Source of the DNA: Pontiella desulfatans
GTDB taxonomy: Bacteria; Verrucomicrobiota; Kiritimatiellia; Kiritimatiellales; Pontiellaceae
Assembly: GCA_029287275.1 (NCBI GenBank)
Contig: JARFRL010000137.1
Location: 1-8,179 of the forward strand
Direction of reading: 5' to 3'
DNA: 8,179 nucleotides
Made by a program: the position numbers and the translations under genes. Below, one piece after another: positions 1-7,600 of the stretch. Positions within the stretch are counted from its first letter, which is position 1; each line of letters starts with the position of its first letter. Under the pieces are notes generated by a model that was not told the DNA's origin, ran no database searches, and worked only from the letters and a program-made list of their open reading frames with translations.

Positions 1-2508
1 ATCAGCTCCATGCTTCCCCTCACCGTTCTGTTCTGCTTCATCGTCATGAAGCTGTTCAACGTGCAGGCCAACATCGTCGCCCTCTCCGGGATCGTGATCG
101 CCATCGGCACCATTGTCGATATGGGCATCGTCATCTGCGAAAACATACTCAAACACCTCGATTCGGCCGACCCGGACGAACCCCGACTCGAAGTCGTTCA
201 CCGCGCCGCCTCCGAAGTCGGCAGCGCGGTGCTTACCGCCGTACTCACCACCATCATCAGCTTCCTCCCCGTCTTCACCATGATCGGTGCGGAGGGCAAG
301 TTGTTCAAACCGCTGGCCTTCACCAAAACCTTCGCGCTGCTCGCCTCGATCATTCTCGCGCTCACCGTGTTGCCGGTAATGGCACATGCGTTCTTTGGAA
401 AGGGGAAGAAGCAAAAGGTAGGGCGTGCTCTCCGAGCGCGCCGCACGCACGCCAAGCCCGAAGCAACAGGAACCCGCTCTTTCGGACGGACGGCTCGGAG
501 AGCCGTCCCTACCCTGACCAAATATCTCCCCATCATCCTCACGGTTCTTCTGGTGGGCTATTGGCTGACCATCGAATGGGAACCGCTCGGCCCGGAGAAA
601 GGCGTTATCCGCAACCTGCTCTTCGTGGCCCTGCTCATCGGCGGACTGCTCGGCTTTTTCAAGATCTTCCAGCACTTCTACCCGCGGCTGCTCGGGTGGT
701 GTCTCAAACATAAGGCGGCCTTCCTCTCGGTTCCGCTTACCCTGCTTCTTCTTGGAATGACCAGCTGGCTCGGCTTCAATAAAATCGTTGGCTGGCTACC
801 GGATGCAATTAAACAAACCGCGCCGATTCAAAAACTGGCGCATCAGTTTCCAGGGTTTGGAAAAGAGTTCATGCCCGCGCTCGACGAAGGCTCGTTCCTG
901 TTCATGCCGACCACCATGACGCATGCCTCGATTGGCGAGGCCATCGACATTCTTGAAAAACAGGATATGGCCATCCGCTCCATTCCCGAAATCGAGTCAG
1001 TCGTCGGCAAGCTCGGACGTGCCGAGACCCCGCTCGATCCGGCACCGATCTCGATGATCGAAACCGTCATCAACTACATCCCTGAATACAAATCCGACAA
1101 AGACGGACGGCGCATAAACTACCAATACAAGAAAGGTGAGTTTGTGCGGGATGAAGGCGGCGCGCTGATTGAAGACAAGCGCGGCCGCCCCTATCGCCAG
1201 TGGCGCGACCACATCCAGTCGCCCGATGACATCTGGAAAGAAATCACCACCGCCGCCAAGATACCCGGCACCACCTCCGCGCCGAAGCTCCAACCGATCG
1301 CCGCCCGCATCGTCATGCTACAAAGCGGCATGCGCGCCCCGATGGGCGTCAAGGTGCAGGGGCCCGACCTCGACACGATCGAACGCGTGGGTCTGCGGAT
1401 CGAACAGTATCTTAAAGAGGTGCCTTCGGTTGAACCCGCCGCCGTGATTGCAGACCGCATCGTCGGCAAACCCTATCTCGAAATCGTGCCCGACCGCAAA
1501 GCACTCGCTCGTTACGGCATTCCAATCCGCAAGTTCCAGGATGTGGTCGAAATTGCCATTGGCGGACGAAAGGTTACCGGTACCGTCGAGGGCCGCGAAC
1601 GTTTCCCCGTTCGTGTCCGCTATCAGCGTGAGCTGCGCGACAATATCGAAGCCCTTGACCGTATCCTCATTCCCGGCGCCGGCGGTCAGCAGATTCCGAT
1701 CACCGAACTGGCCGAAATCAACTATGTGCGTGGTCCGCAGAATATCAAGAGCGAGGACACCTTCCTCGTGGGCTACGTCGTGTTCGATAAAAAAGAAGGC
1801 TTCGCCGAAGTGGATGTGGTTGAACAGGCGCGGGCCTATCTGCAATCCAAGATCGACAGGGGCGAGTTCAGTCTGCCGCGCGGCGTCAGCTATCGTTTCG
1901 CCGGCAGCTACGAAAACCAGCAGCGCGCCACCAAAACGCTCTCGATGGTGATGCCGCTCGCGCTGTTCGCCATCTTCATGCTGATCTACTTCGAGTTTAA
2001 ATCAGCCACCACAACCCTGCTTATTTTTACCGGCGTCTTCATCGCCTGGTCGGGCGGCTTCATTCTAATCTGGCTCTACGGCCAGCCGTGGTTTCTCGAC
2101 TTCAGCCTCTTCGGCGTTGAAATGCGGGGCCTCTTCCAGGTGCATCCCATCAACATGAGCGTTGCTGTATGGGTCGGGTTCCTCGCCCTCTTCGGCATCG
2201 CCACCGACGACGGCGTCGTGATGGGCACCTACCTCACCCAGCTCTTCCGCGACAAGACGCATACCACGAAAGAAGAAATTCACGCCCTTGTGATTGAAGC
2301 TGGCACGCGCCGCGTCCGCCCCTGTTTGATGACCACCGCCACCACGATCCTCGCGCTCATCCCCGTGCTCACCTCCACCGGCCGCGGCTCCGACATCATG
2401 GTGCCCATGGCCATTCCAAGTTTTGGCGGCATGCTCATCGAGGTCGTCACCATGCTCGTCGTCCCCGTCTTGTACTGCTGGCGGCAGGAACGGAAACTTA
2501 AGCCCTAA
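1..2508 (+). CDS. CusA/CzcA-family heavy-metal RND efflux pump, 5'-truncated by window edge
   Basis: This is the inner-membrane, proton-driven subunit of a tripartite metal efflux pump; an adaptor and outer-membrane channel would normally accompany it, perhaps upstream. The frame is open from base 1, so the ATG at 10 is internal; residue numbers here count from it. About 835 of the usual 1040 or more residues are present. The TM4 motif GTIVDMGIVICEN (33-45) carries the family's proton-relay Asp (D37). FMPALDEGSF (287-296) and later blocks align with CusA from memory. The CusA copper methionines M573, M623 and M672 appear as M299, M349 and M436, with E351 and R433 matching E625 and R669, and R442 replacing K678. 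Two extra hydrophobic helices (about 172-188 and 202-221) precede TM7, an insert of about 40 residues occurs at 360-400, and TM10 reads ATDDGVVM (731-738). A palindromic DNA element encodes residues 136-168. Family assignment is firm; copper or silver specificity is only suggested by the methionines. Confidence 0.93.
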   Translation: MSSMLPLTVLFCFIVMKLFNVQANIVALSGIVIAIGTIVDMGIVICENILKHLDSADPDEPRLEVVHRAASEVGSAVLTAVLTTIISFLPVFTMIGAEGKLFKPLAFTKTFALLASIILALTVLPVMAHAFFGKGKKQKVGRALRARRTHAKPEATGTRSFGRTARRAVPTLTKYLPIILTVLLVGYWLTIEWEPLGPEKGVIRNLLFVALLIGGLLGFFKIFQHFYPRLLGWCLKHKAAFLSVPLTLLLLGMTSWLGFNKIVGWLPDAIKQTAPIQKLAHQFPGFGKEFMPALDEGSFLFMPTTMTHASIGEAIDILEKQDMAIRSIPEIESVVGKLGRAETPLDPAPISMIETVINYIPEYKSDKDGRRINYQYKKGEFVRDEGGALIEDKRGRPYRQWRDHIQSPDDIWKEITTAAKIPGTTSAPKLQPIAARIVMLQSGMRAPMGVKVQGPDLDTIERVGLRIEQYLKEVPSVEPAAVIADRIVGKPYLEIVPDRKALARYGIPIRKFQDVVEIAIGGRKVTGTVEGRERFPVRVRYQRELRDNIEALDRILIPGAGGQQIPITELAEINYVRGPQNIKSEDTFLVGYVVFDKKEGFAEVDVVEQARAYLQSKIDRGEFSLPRGVSYRFAGSYENQQRATKTLSMVMPLALFAIFMLIYFEFKSATTTLLIFTGVFIAWSGGFILIWLYGQPWFLDFSLFGVEMRGLFQVHPINMSVAVWVGFLALFGIATDDGVVMGTYLTQLFRDKTHTTKEEIHALVIEAGTRRVRPCLMTTATTILALIPVLTSTGRGSDIMVPMAIPSFGGMLIEVVTMLVVPVLYCWRQERKLKP
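417..513. repeat. REP-like double-hairpin element inserted in frame in the RND pump gene
   Basis: The outer ends form a 21-bp imperfect inverted repeat (417-437 against 493-513), matching in GGTAGGG and GCTCTCCGAGC and differing only in three central bases. Each end is also a hairpin by itself. The left one is GGCGTGCTC, loop TCC, GAGCGCGCC (422-442, one G-T pair); the right one is GGACGGCTC, loop GGA, GAGCCGTCC (488-508, perfect 9-bp stem). Two GC-rich hairpins with 3-nt loops facing each other across a ~45-bp middle is the layout of REP doublets or small MITEs. The translated stretch is Arg-rich, low in complexity and has no counterpart in CusA, where TM6 is followed by a short cytoplasmic linker. 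The frame stays open through it. No transposase is encoded in the window. Confidence 0.75.
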
Positions 2509-2526
2509 AAAGGCGCGGCGGTTTTC

Positions 2527-2551
2527 AACGAGGGCGAGACGCCCCCTCGTT
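2527..2551. repeat. Intergenic hairpin after the RND pump gene
   Basis: AACGAGGG (2527-2534) pairs perfectly with CCCTCGTT (2544-2551) around a 9-nt loop, 18 bases after the pump stop codon. No T-run follows on either strand, so it is not a classic intrinsic terminator. It could stabilise or end the transcript another way, or be a decayed palindromic repeat: with two fewer C residues it would be a longer palindrome with the 3-nt loop AGA, like the other hairpins here. The rest of the 214-bp spacer has no promoter that I can call. Confidence 0.4.
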
Positions 2552-2710
2552 AAGCTCCGGCGCTACCTCTCGCGGGCGGACCGCGTTCTTCTGTCCAGTT
2601 CTTCCATACCCTTACGTCATCTGCATGGACGCCATGAGAAGGCGCGGGATTTTCGTGCTATTAGTTGGATTCGCGGGGTTTTAATCCATCACAACCGAGA
2701 AGAGCGATAA

Positions 2711-2715
2711 GGGAG
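2711..2715 (+). promoter_or_regulatory. Ribosome binding site for the Gfo/Idh/MocA gene
   Basis: GGGAG lies 7 bases before the ATG at 2723, a good Shine-Dalgarno match and spacing. It supports that start, which also places a twin-arginine leader exactly at the N-terminus. Confidence 0.7.
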
Positions 2716-2722
2716 AAAAACG

Positions 2723-4144
2723 ATGAAGAGCATCAATAGACGTTCGTTCCAGATAACAGGAGCGGTGGCCGCGGGAGCCGCGACGCTCTCCGCGTACGGA
2801 TATAAATCCTCACCAAACAAAACGCGGGAAATTTACAACTTCAACATCGGCAAGGCGGGCCCCTCGGCCAACAGCAAACTCAACGTCGCCATGATCGGAG
2901 CGGGCAATATCGCCGGGCAGGCCTATGGCGGGACGCGAACTGAAAACATCGTGGCGCTTTGCGACGTCGACTCCAGCATGATCGACGAGAATCTGAAAAA
3001 ACACCCGGACAACCCGAGCGCCAAACGCTTCTCCGACTTCCGCGTGATGCTCGACAAGATGGGCAAGGAAATCGACATGGTCTGCGTCAACACGCCCGAC
3101 CACACCCACTTCGCGGCGACCATGGCCGCCATGCAGCGCGGCATTCACACCTTCACCCAAAAACCGCTCACGCACGACATCTGGCAAGCCCGCACGCTGA
3201 AACGAGCGAAGGACGCGTACAAGGTTCGCACGAACATGGGCAATCAGGGTCACACCTATAACGGCATCCGCCAACTGAAGGAATGGTATGACCATGGAAT
3301 TTTCGGACAGATCACCGAAGCGCACAGCTATATCGGGGGTCCGAGGTGGGGCGGCCCGTATTTCCAACGCCCGGACGCGCTCCCCCCTTCCAAGGATTCG
3401 ATTCCTAAAACCCTCGACTGGGACCTATGGCAGGGCCCAACCGGGCCAAGCCCCTTCAACGCGCTTTACCATCCAAAAACCTGGCGCGGCTTCAATCGCT
3501 ATGGCACGGGCACGTTTGGCGATTGGTTCTGCCATGTGGCCGACGCGCCCATATGGCTGCTGGACCTCTATGAGCCCGTCGCCGTTGAAGCCGAAAAAGT
3601 CGCCGGTGGCGATGAATGGATGGTGGTCGACGGCTGCCGGGTGCGCTTCGACTTCGAGCGCCGCGGCGATAAAGCGCCCTGCACCTTCTACTGGTACAAC
3701 GGCGATCCCGAGATCTTCCGCCCCGCCCCGCCGAAAGACTGGAGCTGGCCCGGAAAATCTCAAAAAGCGGGAACCTTCTACCACGGCACCAAAAACAGCG
3801 GTTTCACCGACAACCGTTCCAACAACCCAAGGCTTGGAAACAAAGACGCGGCCATCGCGTTCAAAGAAGCCGGCTATCCGGACGAGGTCTACCCGCGTAT
3901 AAAAGGCGGTCCGATTCTGGAACTGGTCAACGCGATCAAAGGCGACTACGAAGCCGGAGCCAACTTCGACTTCGCCTCTCCGTTCACCGAGATCATGCTG
4001 CTCGGCATCATCGCGGCGAACCACGGCGGGCGAATTGAATGGGACTCCAAAAACATGAAAATCACCAACCGCCCCGAATTGAACCAATATCTCAAAGCTC
4101 CGGTTCGTCCGGGCTGGGAATACGGCGAAGAACTCTGGCGATAA
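2723..4144 (+). CDS. Gfo/Idh/MocA family oxidoreductase with Tat signal
   Basis: A 473-residue NAD(P)-dependent dehydrogenase-like protein of the glucose-fructose oxidoreductase / inositol dehydrogenase / MocA family, which typically act on sugars, polyols or derivatives. The N-terminus INRRSFQITG (4-13) is a twin-arginine motif followed by an Ala/Gly-rich hydrophobic stretch to about residue 27, predicting folded export to the periplasm. The Rossmann dinucleotide site is VAMIGAGNIAG (55-65). VCVNTPDHTHF (120-130) precedes the family's usual EKP motif, which here reads QKP (146-148), a variant I recall from planctomycete-type members. NMGNQGH (171-177) and GDWFCHVAD (266-274) follow; H271 and D274 lie in the usual substrate and catalytic segment. 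The C-terminus has GRIEWD and ends in PVRPGWEYGEELWR. It appears to be a single-gene unit, with a 214-bp spacer upstream and a strong terminator downstream. Substrate is unknown; no sulfatase or glycosidase is in the window to hint at one. Family assignment is secure. Confidence 0.93.
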   Translation: MKSINRRSFQITGAVAAGAATLSAYGYKSSPNKTREIYNFNIGKAGPSANSKLNVAMIGAGNIAGQAYGGTRTENIVALCDVDSSMIDENLKKHPDNPSAKRFSDFRVMLDKMGKEIDMVCVNTPDHTHFAATMAAMQRGIHTFTQKPLTHDIWQARTLKRAKDAYKVRTNMGNQGHTYNGIRQLKEWYDHGIFGQITEAHSYIGGPRWGGPYFQRPDALPPSKDSIPKTLDWDLWQGPTGPSPFNALYHPKTWRGFNRYGTGTFGDWFCHVADAPIWLLDLYEPVAVEAEKVAGGDEWMVVDGCRVRFDFERRGDKAPCTFYWYNGDPEIFRPAPPKDWSWPGKSQKAGTFYHGTKNSGFTDNRSNNPRLGNKDAAIAFKEAGYPDEVYPRIKGGPILELVNAIKGDYEAGANFDFASPFTEIMLLGIIAANHGGRIEWDSKNMKITNRPELNQYLKAPVRPGWEYGEELWR

Positions 4145-4164
4145 TCTCCGCGGCGAGAACATCC

Positions 4165-4195
4165 ACACCGGCCAACCTGGCCGGTGTTTTTTTTT
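4165..4195 (+). terminator. Intrinsic terminator after the Gfo/Idh/MocA gene
   Basis: ACACCGGCCA (4165-4174), loop ACC and TGGCCGGTGT (4178-4187) form a perfect 10-bp GC-rich stem, followed by an uninterrupted T-run to 4195. It begins 20 bases after the stop codon, so it should end that transcript and insulate the downstream gene. Confidence 0.92.
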
Positions 4196-4338
4196 CGCCG
4201 AGTGGAACGAAAGCGGGGAGTAGGGCGAGAGGTAAGCCCCCGAAAAAAAGGGGAAACCTGAAGTTACCCCGGTTTAATGGAAGCCCGTCCGAGGGTTGTC
4301 TTTCGTTTAGTTCATAGGTTAAGCGCTCTGACCAACAA

Positions 4339-4422
4339 CCGCGAGGCGCGGTCCTCTCCACTCACGGAGGGCGCGCTTCCTTCGGAAAGCCCGCGCCACA
4401 CCCGCGCCACACCCGCGCCACA
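4339..4422. repeat. GC-rich palindromic block ending in an 11-bp tandem repeat
   Basis: CCGCG, loop AGG, CGCGG (4339-4351) is a perfect small hairpin. CTCC (4356-4359) pairs with GGAG (4366-4369). GGCGCGCTTCC (4370-4380), loop TTC, pairs with 4384-4397 with short bulges. Then CGCGCCACACC repeats in tandem, twice complete and once partial (4392-4422), the first copy overlapping the last hairpin arm. The 3-nt loops resemble those of the element inside the RND pump gene. It is probably a non-coding repeat; any function is unknown. Confidence 0.55.
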
Positions 4423-4500
4423 GCGTCGATAGCAGGGAGCCGGACGCCACGGAAACTCTTTCTTTTTTAAACAAGTAAGCGCCCCAAAATAAATAATATA

Positions 4501-4542
4501 ACAATACTGTGAATGGACGCCGCCTTCCTGACAATATTGTCA
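4501..4542. promoter_or_regulatory. Putative operator: perfect 14-bp palindrome plus a similar upstream site
   Basis: TGACAATATTGTCA (4529-4542) is a perfect palindrome. Its 10-bp core ACAATATTGT (4531-4540) recurs with one change as ACAATACTGT at 4501-4510, exactly 30 bp upstream, close to three helical turns. The sites lie in the AT-rich part of the gap, about 130-170 bp before the 1149-residue gene. This fits a dimeric repressor or activator bound on one DNA face. The regulator is unknown and none is encoded in the window. Confidence 0.4.
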
Positions 4543-4660
4543 TCATTTGCCGTTTCATTTTTGGGAGTGATCCTATACGTTTCGCTTCGATTTCTTCAAA
4601 CCCACCGCGTTTAAAGGATAAAAAAGACGCGCTGGATGACTATATGGACCATTAATTTCC

Positions 4661-4665
4661 GAGGG
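4661..4665 (+). promoter_or_regulatory. Ribosome binding site for the PPi-type PEPCK gene
   Basis: GAGGG is 8 bases before the ATG at 4674, a good Shine-Dalgarno position. This favours that ATG over in-frame ATG codons at 4701 (residue 10) and 4722 (residue 17). Confidence 0.65.
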
Positions 4666-4673
4666 ACGGGACG

Positions 4674-7600
4674 ATGAAAAAGCTGAAACAATCTATAGGA
4701 ATGAATGAACACGCGGGTTCCATGAGCGACCGCGAACAGTTGATTTCATACATTAACCTGAAGCTTTCCTCGCTGGATCTGCCGATTTATGAAAAGGCGG
4801 AAACCAAGGAACTGGATGTCGCGATCGACCTGATCAAAAACATCCGCGAGCGCAACCGGATTCTTCACGACTACCTCTGCCCAGTCGACAAGCGCATTCA
4901 GGATTTTCTTAACCGCTATCTGGCCGAGGCCTGCCCGGACGGCGCGCCATCGCTGCCGAACAACACGTTGATTCTGGACCGCTACGGCCTGGCGCGCGAA
5001 CTCTCGCTGCCGCCGGACGGCAACCGCTTCATCGCCAACGGCATTGAATCGTTCCGTATTGAGCAGGGCGTGCTCCACAACCCCAAGAACGACCGCCGCA
5101 CCACCAAAGGCGCGTTTCACGTGGCGGCCGGCGGATTTCCGGTGGCGGCGGATAAACTCGAAGTTCCGATCGCGACCTATGCCAAGCTGCTCGAGCTCGC
5201 GCTGAATCCACCGGAGTCGCAACTCGAACTCCCGTTCACCTCGACGCAGGAACACAAGGCCTCCTCCGTTGTCTCGCTGTTGTTGCGCCCGCTCGTCAGC
5301 CCGGATGTCCCCGGCTTCATGAACCGGAAGGACATGGAGATCCGCTTCTTCGCCCCGGGCAACTATGTGTGCAACCTTGACTTCGTGGAGACCATTTTCG
5401 GTAACGCCGGCGACCCCTACCTGCCGGACAACGATGCCGGGCTGGATCCGGAACACTGGACCGGCGCCACCGGCTGCGTCATCCTCGCGCCGCATATCCG
5501 CGGCCTGAAAAAGAAAGAGCTCGGGCTCCCCCACGTGGACGACGCCACCGAACGGCAAAAACGCGACGGCATGTGCTGGGTGACCGAGAACGAACTCTAT
5601 AACGGCGGAAACCCTTTCAAGCTCTGCGCCCGCGATTCGTCCGGCGTTATGGTGACGCTCATCGCCGACAACTATTTCGGCTATTGCAAGAAGGAGGTCA
5701 AAACCCAGGTCGGGTTCGCCGCCAACCTCTACGGCCTGTGCGAAGAGGAACACGCGGGCGGCGCGCTGGCCATTCCGCGGATCAACCTCGGGGAGCAGTT
5801 CGCGCCCGACAGCACGCTTTCCCATTTCGACCACACCCTCGAGGACGTGGCCCGCGTCATGGGCGATTCCATCACCATGCATCCGCAAGGTTACGCCACC
5901 GACAACACCCACCCGGACATTTTCTATATTCCGGAAAACGCGCGCTTCGACGTCAGCAGCCAACGCGTGGCCTGGAAGCGCGGCGACGGCAAAGAGACGC
6001 TCAAACTGCTGGCCGAGCGGACCTATGTCTACCCCTCCGGCTACTATGTGCGCATGGAAAAGAACCTGGCCTTCAAATCATGGCGGCTGGTCGGAACCGT
6101 GGCCGAAGGCACGCTATGCCATAAACCTTGCACGGTGTCCGGTGGTGGAAAATCGGAAATCTCCAAATCCATCAGCGACGCCATGATCTCCGGATCGATC
6201 TTCGTGGCCGACTATGAAGCCGACATGAAAGCGGTCGAGGAAATCGTCAACTACGACTATTCCTCCCGCTTTCTGGTGCCGCGCGAACCCGGCCACGTCA
6301 CCCGCTCCATTCTGACCCGCAAGCGCTCGCTGGGATCGACCATCAAGCTGCTGAATCCATCCCCCGAGAACACCCCCGAATTCAACGCCTGGCTCGAGCG
6401 GATCCCGAACCGAATCAAAGGGCTCGTCTTCCTGCTCAAACGACTCTACAAAAAATACTGGGGGTCCAATTGGCGCGCGCATTTCTCCGTCGACTTCATC
6501 AACGGAGAACTCGGGCACGAGCTCAAATTCGACGGACGGAAAATGACCGGCAACTACCTGCGCGTCGGCATGAGCCCCGAAGGCATCTGGCGCACCAGCA
6601 AACTGCGCACCGACTTTATTCCATCGGAAAAAATCCAGTGGGAGGACGACATCTCCGCCTCGCTGGTCGTGCCCACCCGCCTGCTCTCCAACCTCAACCC
6701 GGAGTACAGTCACGCCGAAAGCGTCAAGATCGTGGACAACTGCGAATACCGCTTCTTCCAACGCCCCGACGAAGCCGTTGTGCGCGGGTTCGACAAACAG
6801 GCCGAAGCCGATCTGGCCAGCCCCAACAGCTTCATCTCCAACTTCGCCCCGCGCACCCGCGCCGACGCCCGCGAAATCATGGAGGACATCGTTCAATACG
6901 AGCAATACACCAAGCCGATGCGGAAACTCATCGAGAAGGTCGCCCTGTCCGATGACGAAGACGCCTATTTCGTGGACTCGGCCTCGCCGCGCATGGTCAA
7001 CGGCGAACCGAGCAAAAACCCGCGCTACCTGCAGACCCGCCCCGACCTCGTCGACGGGCAGTCGAAATATCTATCCAACACCGGCATGCGCCTGATTCGT
7101 AAAATCCCGGCCGGCGGACCGCTCTACACGCCCGTGAACGCCGTCTTGCCCGGCCGCCGCAACAACCCCGCGGAACCCGGCATTCGTCCGCTGGCGGTCT
7201 TCGGCCCGATCCACTATCAGGAACTGCCCGAACTCTTCATGGAATTCATCTGCAGCCTAACCGGAAAATCGCCCTCGACCACCGGCGCCGGAACCGAGGG
7301 CGCCCTCACCAAGGGCCCCTTCAACGCGCTCGTGCCCTGCGCCGACCTCAACAACGCGCTGCTCTCCTTCATCCTCACCGGATACAACGGATTCAGCACC
7401 GCCGCCGGGTATATCGGCTCCAACTACAAGGTAGAACACGATGTCAGCCTGCTCATCCCCGAGTTGTGGTGCCGCATGACCGAAGCCGAGCGCGACCCCG
7501 CCCGCATGATCGAGGGCAAGCTGCTCGAAAAGCTCGAGGACTTCGACCACAACGGCCAGCGCGTGCTCGCCAGCCGGCTCGGCTACCGCATCACCTCCGC

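Larger units (their letters stand above)
4196..4673. other. Long intergenic region without a supported gene
   Basis: About 480 bases between the terminator and the next start. The first part (4196-4338) has a purine-rich stretch with runs of A and G and nothing convincing. The middle (4339-4462) is a GC-rich hairpin and tandem-repeat block. The last part (about 4463-4673) turns AT-rich, contains two related palindromes and ends in the ribosome binding site of the 1149-residue gene. Possible promoter pieces exist, such as CTGACA at 4528-4533 and TATACG at 4574-4579, but none pair at good spacing, so I do not call a promoter. Short open frames on both strands have no start signal or recognisable protein sequence. 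Confidence 0.6.

Noticed and set aside
412..520. Possible frameshift or pseudogenisation of the pump gene at the repeat element
   Set aside because: The frame is uninterrupted and conserved CusA-type motifs occur in one frame on both sides of the element.
2423..2710. Plus-strand frame overlapping the end of the pump gene and the spacer
   Set aside because: It begins inside the pump gene in another frame, has Arg/Ser-rich shadow-like composition and no recognisable protein.
3425..4168. A 247-codon minus-strand frame opposite the Gfo/Idh/MocA gene
   Set aside because: Shadow of a confidently identified gene; its upstream end runs into the intrinsic terminator.
4237..4275. Possible pseudoknot or minus-strand terminator around the A-run with CCCC, GGGG, AAACC and GGTTT
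   Set aside because: Stems are only 4-5 bp, the crossing pairs leave no loop bases for a real pseudoknot, and no minus-strand gene needs a terminator there.
4392..4422. Possible CRISPR-like array from the tandem repeat
   Set aside because: The 11-bp units are directly adjacent with no spacers, and no cas gene is present.
4319..4558. A 79-codon minus-strand frame in the intergenic region
   Set aside because: It mostly translates the GC-rich repeat block; its Arg-rich sequence resembles no protein family and the coding signal is weak.
4746..5963. A 405-codon open frame on the minus strand opposite the PPi-PEPCK gene
   Set aside because: It lies fully antisense to a well-supported gene, has biased Val/Gly/Arg/Glu-rich composition typical of antisense frames in GC-rich coding DNA, and contains no recognisable motif.
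6114..6905. Long antisense open frame opposite the PPi-PEPCK gene, with another at 7257-8036
   Set aside because: Same composition artefact; no domain is recognisable and the plus-strand protein is continuous and motif-bearing.
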